From positions 2,473,501 through 2,537,500 of the forward strand of contig JARHVA010001921.1 of NCBI GenBank assembly GCA_037957365.1: a stretch of 64,000 bases of DNA. The letters are read 5' to 3'. The DNA is from Torreya grandis (Eukaryota; Streptophyta; Pinopsida; Cupressales; Taxaceae). The notes under the pieces were generated by a model. The model did not search any database. It worked only from the letters and a program-made list of their open reading frames with translations, and had not been told where the DNA came from. A program made the position numbers and the translations under genes. Positions within the stretch are counted from its first letter, which is position 1. The number at the start of each line of letters is the position of its first letter. Positions 1-13,016 of the stretch are shown here, piece after piece.

Positions 1-1213
1 CATCTTCTATTTTCTATATGAATCAAAGTAATCTAGCCTTTCAGGTTGGTAATGAGCATTTATGAGGGTTAAGTAAGATTTGCAATCTGTAGGCAGTTCT
101 CCTGAGTCTAGATTGAGATTTCAATGACCTCAATAGGTCCATGATATCTCCCCTAACCTCTAACAATTTCCATCTTACCATTTTTCATCATCAAACTCTA
201 TGATAATCTCAATGTTCTAGGAATAGGGTTTGCATACTAAATTGACTATCATACCCTAGTTTCACTATATTCACCTTTTTCCCCTCTCTGTCAGAGTTTG
301 AAAATTCATGGAATTATTTTCATATGTTATTAAATATCCCTCAAGGTATTAATATAAACTCAGTCCATTCCACTAACTTCAATCCATCTCTTCAAGACTG
401 ACTACTCATACCAGTTTGTATATGTCATTTTGGTCTGTTAGGCCTGAATAGGGTATGATGTGTTATTTTCACTTTTATTTTAGGGTATGAGTTTTAGGAA
501 ATGTTTTTAAATTTCCCTCTATATCTTGTTATAGTCCTCCAAGTATTTAACTCAACATCACCAAGTCATTTCTTTAGCTGTCTAAGTGGACTATGTATGA
601 AGAGTAAGTCTATAAGGGTTATAACAGGGTCATCAACTATATTTAATTATTGTTGATTGTGTTTTAGGTTTGATATAATATATTAACCCTCATTATATCA
701 TACTCAACACTAACATTGATCTCTTTATAACTTTTTGGAGATTCTTGAACTTGACTAGGTAGGTAGAGTTATGCTTGTTTCCAAAGACTGTGTATGCAAG
801 GTCTTATGATCCTTGCCTAAAAATATTTACTAAATGTATTGAGAATTTGAATCCCCTCTCTATCTTTACAATATTAAAACACCACTATCTTTTAATTTTA
901 AGAGACTTTGAGTCACATATGCATATTCATAAGTGACTGTCAAGATAGTTAGTGAAGATAGTGTGTGACTAAGTTGTAACCCTATTTTGGTCTTTTCCTT
1001 TATTTATCCCTCCTTTTGTCTTGATGAGTTTATGTATCCTTGAACTTAGTGTCTTAAATACATCAAACTCCTTTCAATCTACTATCTCCAAGATTTGAAG
1101 GACCTCTATTACTTAGAAAGACCTATAGGTGACTATGCATACATTCATTTAGAGCTTGATTGTGTTAGGTATTCAGACCTATTCTCAAAACTTCTATCAT
1201 GACTTTGTATTAT

Positions 1214-1251
<38 letters not shown>

Positions 1252-3180
1252 CAATATAAAAGACTTAGAACCATAGACTCCACCATTATCACTATGCAAG
1301 GCCAAATTCATCAACTAGCTATAAGTGGTAATTTGAAGGAGTTTTGACTGAGTACAATACTTATTAGGTATAAAACCAATCTTTACCCCTTTCCAAATAA
1401 GCAAATTTTTTTTAAATGGTTATGTATAATGTTTTTTTATCCTATAATATTATTATCAATGTATTGAACCTCAAATTCTTTGGATATCATTGTCAACAAA
1501 GTCAATTTTCCTAACAGGCTAGTTGTAAGTGCATACTTAAAACATGTGACTATGTGTTTTAGAGTTGACCTTTTGAGATAGGTCATAACATTATAATAAT
1601 GAACATTTTTGTATCAAGACATGTCTCTCTTACTTATCTCGAGCCCATAAATGTCTCATAGCATCTTCAATCTCTTGTCTCCATCATCTTATAAACAAAA
1701 TCTTATAAGTGTACTTTAGGAGTAGTCTAGTTATCAACCCTATATCCTAAGTACTTAGAGGTCCTTGTCAGTCCATGAACATTTTCAAAATATACCAGCA
1801 CATTGATTTATGTTTGGATAAAATTTAGAACACCTTGAAAACATTTATTATTTTAGAGTGATAGGCCTATAGGTCTATGGAAGGTAAAGACTGTAACTTG
1901 TGTATTTTAGAGTTTTGAAGGTATAACAAGAACTTTTATGATTCAAATATTATTAAAAACATTGAATAAAATATTTAAATGTGAAAACAAAAACTCAATC
2001 TCCATGAAAATCATACAAACTTACTCTATTGAATCATTATGTAGAGACACATAGAAAATAGTGACAAGAGGTGAGTGAAAGAAATGACCATGTGAAGCTT
2101 GTGTAGAATGTTTAATTGAATACAAGACCATGAATGGATTATGTAAATATTATAAGACTATAAAAAACCATTCAAGTTTACTTGAACACCTATAAAACTA
2201 ATAAACATATAAAGTTAACCAATCACTTGTAGATAATGAACAAAAGTAAAATTACTTGCTAAAAGACATCCACACATGCCACCATGAGGAATGAATGTAT
2301 GGGAGGAATCTAAAAACATCTTATAACTATTTTTAACATCCATTAATTCACATTTTTCATTGGAGTTATGTCTAATTTTGCCTGTGGGGTTTTGAACTCT
2401 CAAAAAGTAGTTTGGGATCTTAGCATTTTTTAATAAATATAATAACACCAATACAATGAAAAATGCCAAAAATTATAATACCATATAGGTCCCAAAATTT
2501 TGCTAAAATATTATCCTCCAAATCTACCTGTATCACCTATACCATCTACTTGAAATTGTCCTTCACTAGTTTATGAAGGGGATGATGAGAAAGAGAAGAA
2601 TATTTCTGCAACTGTTGAACTCCAAACATATTCCACTACTTTATATTGACTTGTTGAAGATTAAAAGACACTTTAAACTTGTTTTCTCTTACACATGACT
2701 TCCACAAGATTGTATAATTTTGCTAAGTCCTTAAACAAGTGTTGAAAATCAAGAATCTAACTTTTTATGATCCCTCTGATAGGTTTTATAGTTAAGTAAT
2801 TTCTCCCAACTCATTTTAATGGATTTTTATGGATTTTTCACTTAGGGAACTTTGTCACATACAAATGTTAGCCAAAAACCCACTTTTATGCATATTCAAC
2901 ACTTTAGAATTAGAAAATGGTCTTCAAACTTTAAAAATCTTCATAAAACATTTTTAAAATATGTTTTATACATGAAATGACATTAATTAACCCATAATCA
3001 CCTGTGACACAACTTGACCATGTTTTATCTCTCAATTAAACCCGTAGACCACTATAGTACCTTAATATGAAATTACCTTAACTTCTCCAAACTTAGCTTA
3101 ATAAATTCTAATAAGGTCAAATGAAGATTTCTAGGGAACATATGAGCATGACATGAAAACATGACAAGTCAAATTTGGTC
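1..3180. other. Gene-free AT-rich DNA
   Basis: I recognise no coding or RNA gene here. All frames are broken by stops and the short open frames are low-complexity. No CG dinucleotide is visible before about position 1640, which is the mark of old, heavily methylated plant repeat DNA. The stretch may hold the missing downstream end of the Gypsy 1 element that begins at about 3.2 kb, but I could not match it to another copy in the window. Confidence 0.6.
1216..1248. repeat. (TA)n microsatellite
   Basis: An uninterrupted run of alternating T and A, about 33 bases. It lies in non-coding DNA and gives rise to the isoleucine-tyrosine run of an apparent small open frame, which is therefore not a gene. 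Confidence 0.9.
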
Positions 3181-3189
3181 AACAATGAG

Positions 3190-3590
3190 CTTTTTTTCTC
3201 ATTAGGACTTCCACTTTAGGATTGATGGGCTTTCACCTTTGCCTTACAGGCTTAACATTTGGAACAAGTTATATCGTGTGTTGAGCTAATGATGGGTTAA
3301 ACCCCTTGAGATCACTATACTCACAAGAAACTACATCAAAAAATTCTCTACATAACTTGATAAATGCATTCTTCTCTTTTGGAGTACATACCTTTCCAAG
3401 ATTTAGGAGTTTATCTTTGAATATAGGCACTTTCTCATGATCTTCCTCTTTTATAGACATGTTTATGTTATCTCTCCTCATTTGATCACTTTCATTGAAT
3501 ATACCTTCAAGAGTAACCAAAAGTTTATGAATCTTTTTAGACCTTAATTGCACAATTTGGTCCCCATATTGGTGATGCAACTTGGCCTAG
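3190..3590 (-). pseudogene. Gypsy 1 RT N-terminal segment
   Basis: A 103-codon open piece (3580 to 3269) shows the layout seen just before the RT of plant Gypsy polyproteins: a lysine-rich stretch, then LCREFFDVVSCEYSDLKGFNPSL (family form: REYLDVFAWSYEDMPGLDPS) and the QHTI motif. It continues across a stop into a VKPVRQR...PINPKVEVLMRKK block, which is the family's KPVRQRxRxMNP entry to RT. Homology is lost beyond 3190, so the palm with the YLDD box is absent. Sequence similarity is clear to the eye. The upstream neighbour is an RNase H domain rather than protease, which is unusual. Confidence 0.75.
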
Positions 3591-3769
3591 TTTTTGCAAG
3601 AAAACTCAGTTTCATGTTGGAGAAAACATGTTATTTAATTGTCACTTTCAAACACTTTCTAATTGACATCATTATTTGGTATTGAAGGCCTTATAACTAC
3701 CATGATGTGTGGATGAGTTTTTGGATTCTTTACATCATTGGTAATGTCAAATTATGCTCCAACTAATGC

Positions 3770-4160
3770 CAACCTATCATCATGCTAGTTTTCTCCCCTT
3801 GGGACTAATTTGATGTCAAAAGCCTCATAATCCTCAATAAGGTCCCACACTCTATGCTTGTAAGACTTCAACAATGTGTTCTTGGATAGACTCTTACCTC
3901 TTACTTGGTGTACAAATAATTCACTATCTCTAATGGCCTGTATTTGTTTGACTTCTTTCTTCCTTGCCAATCGAAGCCCATGTATAAGAGCTTCATATTC
4001 ATCTGCATTGAAATAAAAACTAAACTAAAATATAATGTCTGAATAGTACCTTGCATTTGATGGAAAAATAAGCATAATACCTATAACTACTCCATTCTTT
4101 CTTTTTGATCCATTAGAAAACAACTTCCACAAACCATCACTATCATCATTAGTCTTAGAA
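3770..4160 (-). pseudogene. Gypsy 1 RNase H-like domain upstream of RT
   Basis: Read on the minus strand this encodes an RNase H fold of the type often added to Tat-lineage Gypsy elements. First comes a DG.WKL..NGSKRKNG block at about 4150-4090 (family FDGSKSxxGAG). Then comes NADEYEALIHGLRLA at about 4020-3975, which carries the catalytic Glu region (NNEAEYEAL). Then come DSELFVHQV at about 3930 and VWDLIEDYEAFDIKLVPRGEN ending at 3785. The first catalytic Asp of FDGS has become Asn, and stops interrupt the N-terminal half. It lies between protease and RT instead of between RT-RH and integrase. It could be an archaeal-type second RNase H (aRNH); deciding that needs a phylogeny. Confidence 0.75.
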
Positions 4161-4369
4161 AGAGAAGGTATGGTTGTACCTTCTTCATGTAGACAATAGA
4201 CTCCAAAACTAGCATTTTTAACACATCTATATGGGTCAAGCTCATGAATTTATGCCCCCAATCATCAAGGAAGAGATATGAATTATTTTCAAGAGGAGCA
4301 ATTGGATCTTGGTTACTAGGATGATCTTCCTCATCAATGATAACATAGTTTACATCAGTAACATTTGGT

Positions 4370-4760
4370 TTATATGGATTAATATGAAACCTTGAGATAG
4401 GTTATGATTTTATGGTAACTTTGGTGCAATATCTTGTCCTAAAATCCATGTAGGACCAATATGATGATAGGTAACCAACAATATTTATCATGAAGTCTCT
4501 TGATAAGAAAAGAGAAAATTATGGCATCAAGTAAACAACAACTATATCTTGATCAATATATAAATTAGGACAAGCATTAAGATTTAGATTCAAACCATTG
4601 ATAACACCAACTATATTAGTGGTTGATCCATCTAGTTGTATCATAGTTCTAATATGAGGCTAATATTTGAGGCCTAATTTATCCAATATTTGTTTTAGTA
4701 TGAATAAGATACTATAACCACTATATATCATATAATTATGCACCAAACAATCACCAATAA
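4370..4760 (-). pseudogene. Gypsy 1 aspartic protease and linker
   Basis: The minus strand reads IIGDCLVHNYMI followed by a mutated catalytic triplet (family DSGAS; here YSGYS) and then LDKLGLKY and QLDGSTTNIVGVI, the retropepsin layout. After it comes a linker, at about 4510-4370, with FRTRYCTKVTIKS and PISRFHINPY. The same linker follows the protease of Gypsy 2 (28567 to 28400), so it is a family-specific conserved segment. The active-site Asp is lost to Tyr, and stops are present, so the protease is not functional. Confidence 0.7.
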
Positions 4761-5499
4761 TCATTGAAACATAGAAGGGAAGAGGCTTGTTCACTTTACC
4801 TTGTTGTGACTCACTAGGCTTAGATGTATTTATGAACACAACAATACCCTTTCTTCCTACTCTTGATGATGGGATTAGACTAAATAGCTCATTTTATAGC
4901 ATATCTATTTGCCTAAGAATATACAAAGTGTCTCACATAGGCATATTTACACAAATATTTTTCATTTGATCCACTATGTTGAGAGAAGAATCACCAATCT
5001 TTGGTTGTCCTTTAGAAGTAATGACATTATTTTGGCCTACTTTTTTTCATGTACAAATTTAATCTTTTAATTCTAATTTATTTGAGATTATTAACCCTTA
5101 GAAACTACATTAATCTCTCTTATCCATTGAGTCATGGAGGGAAATGTATATGAACCTTTCCCATTCTCTTATGCTTCCTCAACATCCCTTCTTTTAGACC
5201 TAGTGTTGGTTATAATAGAACTATCCACCACCCTACTTGTGATGCCCACAATTTACTACACAATAGTCGTCTTATTGAAAATTTATAAGTGTAGAACTTG
5301 ATTGACCTTGCTCTCTGAAAACCATAACCTTATTATAAACTTCATCTTATGTTAGAGAAGGAAAAGTTCTATCTTATGCCACACAATCTTGATTCAACCA
5401 TCGATCTTGTTTGATAGATTTCTCATGAGATCAATTCTATCGAGAGGGAAATTATTGATCTTGAAATAAAAAATTTTGTGTGGGTACCAAATCTTTTAA

Positions 5500-6520
5500 A
5501 GTTTAGGTTGCATTTAGGTTAAATATTTTGTATGGTCTAGCATTAGGGATATGACCTTGTCCTTGGAAATTTCCTTGAAAGGGTGGCCTAATTGATTGAT
5601 AGGGATCATGAGATTGGTTATATTGAGAGGGCCTATGAAATTTAATTTATTTCCTCTCCACTGACATGAATTTATTTTCAAGAGTCTTAAGTAGCCCTTG
5701 CACATCATTTGGATTGCTTACTTGACTAGGGGCAGACAACTCATTATTGATTATGGTAGGAATTGGAGAGAGAATTAGGGTAGGGGTCAAATGTCAAGAA
5801 ACAAAGGAATAAGGGGACTTGGAAATTTTTTTCTATATTATATCAGATTTTTCTTATCCCTAATAGTAATTTCAAATGCATCTGGTAAGGTATTCCTACC
5901 CATATATTGAATCATAACCTTTGTATCACTATTCAAAGCCTTAAGGTAATATAAGAATGCATAGTTTGGAGTGGGTCTTAAAAGAATATATATCATATCC
6001 CGTGTCTTTTATAACCTAGCATTGAAGTTTTACATGAATTCTTGAGGGGCTCTTTTTATGGTGGTCAATTACTTGGCCAAGGACAAATGGTAACTCTTAT
6101 CTTCAAATCTTTAACTCAATTTCTCTCCTAATTCATTCCATGAGTCAATGAATTAAGGGGATAAGGTTCTAAACCACTCCAAATCCTTACCTTTAAAACT
6201 AATTTCCAATAACCTAATTGTTACATTCTCTTATATTATGTTATGAATGTTGTAAAAAATTTCCATGTCCCTAATATGCTTAATAGGAGTAAGAGTAGTT
6301 TATCCACTAAAATAAGGGATATGCTTAAGGGGACCCACTGGTATGTCATCATATTGTTGAATTTTTAAGGAATAACTACCATTAAAATCAAAAAAGACTA
6401 GATTCCTATCCATTCTATCATTCTTAAGAAAACTTGGATAAAAGGGAATATAGATATTTTTTCTAGGTGAATTGGTATAAGGGAGAATATGAGGAAACCT
6501 ATTAATTTTAAATAAATACA
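5500..6520 (-). pseudogene. Gypsy 1 gag (retrotransposon gag domain)
   Basis: The minus strand encodes the plant Gypsy gag capsid pattern: LEWFRTLSP near 6180, WNELGEKLS near 6145, FEDKSYHLSLAK near 6100, IKRAPQEFM near 6045, and RPTPNYAFLYYLKALN near 5960, followed by MIQYMGRNTLPDAF. The C-terminal part (5708 to 5514) is proline- and glutamine-rich. The capsid would package element RNA in the cytoplasm. The same blocks are present at 30180-29920 in Gypsy 2 (NYAFLYYLRALN, MIQSMGGITLPKAY). There are several in-frame stops, mostly TAG/TAA where Trp or Gln is expected. Confidence 0.8.
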
Positions 6521-6539
6521 AAGGTAATTCAAATAATTA

Positions 6540-9300
6540 AAATGGAATAAATTTTAATTTTGATCTTGTATTAACATTTTTCATGGAAATTATCTCACTA
6601 GTCAGCAACCAAGAGTTTAAAACTTATTGGAGCTGCTAGATACTGTATGAAGAAGGTTGTTACAACTGCACTTTTACCAAGACCAACATCAATATTAGAT
6701 AACCTCTTTGTTTATGGATCTTATTAGGCATGATAAAACTATTTTACCTCAAATTTTTACCCTTGATAGGGTGATTCAATCCAATCTCAACTTGAGCTAT
6801 GAAATGGGATTGATCCTAGGTTATGGGTGACCTTGAAGTGGATCAAACTATAGATTTTGGGCTAGCTCCCAAGTACAACAGCTACACTAACAATTATACT
6901 ACTTGATTGACTTGTAAAATGGAAATATTAATGATAAAATTAACAAATAAATGTAGAGGTGATGTACCAAACATGAGATCTTTAGCTTTCTAAGAATGCA
7001 CTATGAAATATTAAGTTACAATCTGATAATGTCATTTAAAAATAGTCCTTATCACACTAATGATTCAATATAAATGATATGTAGGTTGAAAGACCATACT
7101 ATGATCAACCAAGAGGTGATAAAAAAAAATACTAATGACTTATTAGTTATATAACTAAGAAAACTAGGTATAACACTTCTTATGACCTATGAAAGAAGAT
7201 AAACTTACATAGAGGTATGAATAAGAAGGACACATGTAAAGAAAGACACTTACTATCACTAAGCATTCATCAAAATTATCCATTAAATATCAATATATTC
7301 AAGATTAATATAGAATATCTAGATTTAATTTATTCTAATAGTAAATTACAATACTTAATTTTGGCAGGGCTTCGCCATAACCAATGTGAAGATCCTTTGT
7401 AAAGCCAAACAAGGCTGCATATATAGGAAAATGTGAGTAAGGGAGAGAGAAAAGAGGCATATAATATCATGGAAAAGTGTCATACATGATGGATATAGTT
7501 TAAATAAAATAAATTGATCAGTAAAATAGTCATAGAGGTTCTCATTAACATGTGTACACTTTCCTAATGAAGTCCTTCAAATTGGTGTAGGAGGTTACTT
7601 AGGCAATTTTGAGTTCTTAAATCTAAATCCTTTTTGAGACTACACCTTCAAAACTACAAGTATAGTTACAAATTTTTTAATTAAAATGTGGCATGATTAA
7701 TTTGTTTTTACTCCATTCTTCTACAAATTTTTTAATTTCTCATTTTGTCTTCAAGAGCATGCAATTTTCACTAGCTCTTTTTGGGCTCAAAAGCTTCAAA
7801 TTTTGTTTTCAATTTCATGGATGCAATATATTTTCATGAGTAAATTATATTTGACTTATAAAACTTTTATCAACCTCTTTTAGTTAATAAAATACTTAAT
7901 ATCACTTCATTTCACCCCTAAACCTCTCATTTACCTTCATTTCTTTGTAGATGTCAAAATAGACAAAGCTCCTTGCATATAAAAATATATAGAAGATATT
8001 GACAAAAAAAGAATAGATTTTAGTACCTAGTATGATATTACATATTTTTACAAAATTTTATGACCAAAATATAAGTTTAAGTGTACTTATTTTGCTTATT
8101 TCTCTCTCTAATTAGCCCTTAATTAGGCCTCTAGGCCTAAAAAATTGAGATTTGGCTCCATTGACCTCTCACACATGTGAACCTAAATTAAAAGTTTTAT
8201 TCACCTTAAATACCCCCTAACCATATTCCATGTCAAATTTTAGGGTCTATAACCTTATATGGATCGGTGAATCAATAAATGGCCAAAACCCTAGCTTAGG
8301 TGCATGCTCATGCTTAAGGGGCAACTTTAGTGATTTTTCAATGAATTGACATGTTAAAATGCTTGATTACTATTTTTTGGTTCCTAATACATCATAGGAT
8401 AATTTCATATGCTATAATAAATCTCTCCAAGAGTACTTTAGTCTTATAATTAGCTTCTTGGCTAGCAAAATAACACTTTCACCTTTTTAGGCCAAAATTG
8501 TTGACTTGAAGAGAGCATAAACTACCTCAATAGACCCATAGATGTGTGTAGGGGGTTATGATATATATATATATATAGTATTAAAAATAAGATCTAACTT
8601 ATTTGAGACTTACCACCACCTTGCAAACTCACAAATAGGCCTACAATTGAGCTTCTTTGACATATTTCATATAATGTACCTTTCAAATGTACTACCAAGT
8701 GTGTTTTTTATGTTAAAATAGGATTTATGAGAATAATTATGGTTATTTACAAACCAAAATAGTCCAATTTAATTAATTTAACCCATCCTTTCTCTCATCG
8801 GGTCTTTTAGGAGGGTTTAACAAGGGTTTTAGGTGTTCACCATCTTAACGATGGTTCATAGAGCACAAGGAATTAAACCAAAAAAAATGCTATAATATGT
8901 GAGTAGGGATACCCCCATAACATACCATATGATTTTTTATCACCCATTAAAACTCTCCATACACTTCTAATAAAAAAAAATACCCCTCGAGCTCCTTCCC
9001 AAGATAAACTTGAGGTTTAGAGAAGCCTTCAGTCTTAAAGATTATTCATACATGTGTCAGGGTAAATGTCTAAATTAGCCAAGGATTTAAATTTAGGGAA
9101 CTATTTTATCCCATAAAATTACCTTTTCCCACCATTAAACTCCTCTAAAGAGTTTTGAGCATTCAGAAAATGTCCTCTCGGGCTTGTTTTCTATGTGAGG
9201 ACCGAGAACAAGGTTTTGGGTACAAACCCCCTCAAATTTAAAGATTTTATAGTTTTAACCATCTTCATGATATTTTAAAAATTATTCCCAATGTATTAAT
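6540..9300. other. Probable Gypsy 1 LTR remnant and unassigned DNA
   Basis: No gene is visible. The 6750-6850 part resembles the inner end of the Gypsy 2 LTR and should be the start of the Gypsy 1 5' LTR. Beyond that, similarity fades and I cannot set an LTR boundary. A short AT run is present at about 8560-8577. The rest is AT-rich, CpG-poor DNA without readable frames. Confidence 0.4.
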
Positions 9301-9540
9301 ATACTTTCAATTACATTTTTAGGTCTCATGATGTTTAGGGTTTGGATTTACTGACTATACTAGACCTTTAAGGGTTTAGGCCTATAGGTCTCTTTTAGCC
9401 CTGGTTGTCTTATTTGAGGTTAGCCTTTCATTTTAAAAGTTATAATACTTGAATAATTTTATGATTAGATCCCATAAACCTATATTAACTATATAAATCC
9501 ATCTCATTTCCAAATATATGCATTTTCACCTTTTTTTTGC

Positions 9541-10290
9541 ACAAACCTATAGGTAGTGATTGCAACATTACAAGTCTAGAGTAGACTTATTTTAGACTAC
9601 TTGGAACTTTGAGAGTTTGAAAACAAGATATAGGACATTTAAGGTTTTATTTATGTCTCAAATGACTCTTATATATAATTTCTATCCTTCATACAAATTT
9701 TATCTCTATCACATTCCCTATAAATAGGTTGTAGGTGATCATTTGAGCTCTTGATTGTAAATTTGAGTTAGCTATTCCATACATGACACCTAAGTAAATT
9801 TTTAGTGGGATATAGAGTGTATTATAATGTATTTAAGATACATACAACATCCAAGGTCCTTTATTTCTCTACTTATTTATTGTGTTTGTCATTTTACCTT
9901 GACAAGCATGTAGGTGGTGATTCCAAGGCTACAAGTCTAGAAGAATCATCTCTTGGCCTACACTATTTGTAAATTGACATTAAATGAAAATATTTTAATT
10001 TAGTTCTCAAAATAGAACTTTTCAATTTTTCAAATTCATGATTCGTCCAAACAAGTACTTATAACCTTTTCTCCAACTTGTCAAACATGACTATGTGTGT
10101 TGATGGGTAGCTAACTACAGGTTTACATGTCCTCCTCATTTATGGGAGATTTTGATGTTAAAAAGTGATATTATCATGAGTTTAATGTTTCATTGACACT
10201 TTTATCATCTTAAATCTTCCTTCAAATAACACATAGTTTAGTATTTGCTCTACTTAGCATACACAAGCCTATAGGTGTTGATGGCAAGAC
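9541..10290. repeat. Degenerate repeat spaced about 360 bp
   Basis: A block of the form acaaRccTaTAGGTRgTGATkgCAAgactaCAAGTCTAGA occurs at 9541, 9901 and 10261, exactly 360 bases apart as far as I can align them. The first two copies share about 40 bases with a few differences; the third matches over about 28. The sequence between the blocks is too diverged to align by eye, so this may be the remains of a tandem array or just a spaced motif inside an LTR. Confidence 0.4.
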
Positions 10291-10838
10291 TTATTGACGG
10301 TCACTTGAGATCCAAAATTTAATTATACTATGTTTTGATCTTATTTTAGTTTGGTTTGACTATGGAAATATGTGATAAAGGATGAATATTTATTTGGAGA
10401 TCTTATTTAGTATCCCCATTTAGTCAAATCACTTTGAATGTCCATTTACCACTTTGTCCATGTTACATATTGATTTTACCCTATAATTAATAACCCATAA
10501 ATTTGTAGATTAATATGGTTAATATCTAATTAATATTGCTTTGATTTTGAGCTTATGACATATACTATAATGGGATAGTAATTTTTTTTATTAAAGTACA
10601 TGTGATAACTTATGATATATTTTGTTACATTTTGAATATGTATCTATTAGTTTTTGCATCATTGGTGATGACTCAGACTAACTACCTACTTGTTGTGAGG
10701 TGGATGTAGGATAGGTCCTACCCTCAGAGCTTTACAAGGGAGAGCATCATCGGAGAGGATTGGATAGATGGAATGATTGGGGAAATATTAGTGGAAAATA
10801 CTTGTGACCCTACACACATGTACAATACTTTTTAAATG

Positions 10839-11094
10839 TTATTTTCATAAAAATGGTAGTACAGATGATTTATGAGTATATTTATGTGTGTGGATTCAAT
10901 TTTAATTTTCAAAAGATTCCTTTATTATAATTTATTTGAATTTCAAATTTTAAATAGGAAAATATGTTATTTGCATAAAAATGGTAGTACAGATGGTTTA
11001 TGATTATATTTGTGTGTGTGGATTTTGTTTTAATTTGCATAAGATTCCTTTATTTGAATTTATTTGAATTTCAAATTTAAAATGGGGAAATAAT
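10839..11094 (+). repeat. Tandem duplication, 128-bp unit
   Basis: Two adjacent units begin ttattttcataaaaatggta (10839) and ttatttgcataaaaatggta (10967). Both run through GTACAGATGRTTTATGA, TGTGTGTGGATT and CAAATTT to a final tract. The copies differ at scattered positions only, so the duplication is recognisable over its whole 128-bp length. It is non-coding. Confidence 0.8.
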
Positions 11095-12059
11095 TATTAA
11101 TTGCTAAAAATATATTTTTATTTTTAGATACAATTATATTGTAAATAAAAGGCAGTTAATAACTTAAATAGTTATTAGTTGTATAGATAATTATCTTGGT
11201 AATATTATTTACATGAAAATAGAATTATCTTAATATTCTAACTTTGAGTTAATGCAATCAAAATTTAGTCTTAAAATCCATGCAGATTTTACATTTAAAA
11301 TTAGATAATATATTTTGGTAAACTTAACCGTAAGTTAAGTTAATGAACTAGAACTTAAATTTTAAATATACAAATTAAAAATATCTTAAACATTAAATTA
11401 CTGAAGTTGAGTAAAGGGAGAATATAACATGAAAAAATGGAAATATGGCATGCAAGAATGGGTGCAACTTTGGAGAAAGAGGATTATTTTCTATAAATAA
11501 AGCCTCTTGGAGAATAAAAAGAAAGGAAAGAAGAAAAAATGGATGGGAACAAGCAAAAGAATTTGGAAAAAGGGATTTGTAAGAAAAGAAGAGAAATCTT
11601 CATCAAATTATATAGGTAGATTGCATAATTATTTTTTGTGTGGGGTGTTAAAAAGATGATTTGTAGAGTTTATGAGTTATTCTAAACTAGCATTTTATTT
11701 TTCTTTGGCCTACGTCCAAATTGTTTTTTTGTATTGTATAAGTTATGTTGAATTTAAACCCACACATTGTACGTCATAAAAATTACTCTATAGCCTATGT
11801 CATATCCTAAAGGAGCATTGATTTTTTCTTGACTATGTTAGTATTCAAGCCTTTGGGATGGCTATGTTTAGTTATATAAATATGTGTTTGATCTCCTACA
11901 CCTACGTTATAATATCTCTAGCCTATATTTTATTTTATGAGCCCTACATGTAGTTTGTCTTAGACCCAACATTAAAGTTAAAAAAACCAACATATTAATT
12001 ATCTTTCCTTGTATATTAATTGCTATGAACTATGTTTGCTATACTTGGGCTGCATTAAT

Positions 12060-12104
<45 letters not shown>

Positions 12105-12596
12105 CATGTCTAAATACCAATATACTACAATACAAGTTAGTGCAGTGTATCAACTCTTTATGCTATAATTTATCTTCTTAACTTTAGGTTAGCATTATAA
12201 TTTTTTGAACCAAATGAAATTATCCTTTATGCCTACATGTAAATTGTAACACCAATGGTTTCATATCAATTATGGTGGTGGAGGTCTATGTTGTAATAGA
12301 GGTTTGTGTTTTCAATTTGCACAGGCAGATTTTCAATATGATGTGTTTCAATCAGTTAGTGTAGTGTATTAATTTACAAAGGTTGTATTTTGTTTTTTCT
12401 AGACCTAAATATAACTTGATATGTTACACCACATTTTCAATAATCTTCTTCCATTCTAATAGTTTTCATATAAATTTTGGAAGATTACTTTATATTAGTG
12501 GTTGTGTCTTATTTATCTAGCAGCATTTTTTTGGGTTTTATTTGCATTAGTTTTTGTAGACTAGTAATTTGATTCAAGATAGGATGGTTAGTATTA
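11095..12596. other. Non-coding AT-rich DNA with a TATA-like box
   Basis: I see no gene. A ctataaataaagcctcttgg stretch at about 11490-11510, followed by a purine-rich run (11510-11570), has the look of an LTR promoter/R region on the plus strand, but I could not find a partner LTR. The long AT microsatellite at 12062-12102 lies here. Confidence 0.4.
12062..12102. repeat. (TA)n microsatellite
   Basis: About 41 bases of uninterrupted TA repeat in non-coding DNA. Confidence 0.9.
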
Positions 12597-13008
12597 TGTT
12601 AGTTCCAAAATGAAAACAAAATTAAATAAACACACTAGCATAACATTTCAAGGCCTAGTTACTAGGGTGAGCTTAGTTAACAAAACAAAATGGAAACACA
12701 ACTAAAACATGAAAGAAAACTTCTTTCACCTTCTTTGGATGCTCTAAAATGCTTGTTGTAGTGCCTTACTCAATTTTATGCTCATGAAGTCTACATCAAT
12801 GGAATCTTGGATACCCCATCTCTCCTTGGCACCTTGTGTCTTTAGCCTGGTTTGGCTTGGCTCAATATTTGGACATTATAACACTAATTTGCAATGGCTT
12901 TTGGAATTATTTGTGCATTATAACTTTGCATTATCCAAGATTTTTGGAATAAATTTGGCATTGTAACTTTCCAAAAATTAAGCTTAAAATTCATGTCGTA
13001 AGGCCTCT

Positions 13009-13016
13009 TATTTATA
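13009..13016 (-). promoter_or_regulatory. TATA box of the left LTR
   Basis: The minus strand reads CTATAAATAAGAGGCC, a good plant TATA box. It is conserved in position in the right LTR at 15681-15688. This supports minus-strand transcription of the pair. Confidence 0.5.

Larger units (their letters stand above)
3190..6520 (-). mobile_element. Gypsy element 1, decayed, Tat-like
   Basis: This is the interior of an old Ty3/Gypsy LTR retrotransposon read on the minus strand. In transcription order it shows gag (6520 to 5500), aspartic protease with a conserved linker (4760 to 4370), an RNase H-like domain (4160 to 3770) and the start of reverse transcriptase (3590 to 3190). Everything after that (RT core, RNase H, integrase) is missing. 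Its gag, protease and linker closely resemble those of Gypsy 2 at 25-31 kb, so the two belong to one family. The 5' LTR probably starts near 6.7-6.8 kb: the stretch at 6800-6840 (gatcctaggttatgggtgacc) resembles the inner end of the Gypsy 2 LTR. I could not fix its outer end. Many stops and shifts show that it is dead. Confidence 0.8.

Noticed and set aside
1156..1347. Small frame with a long Ile-Tyr run
   Set aside because: It is a translation of a (TA)n microsatellite; the same is true of the minus-strand frame over 60980-61005.
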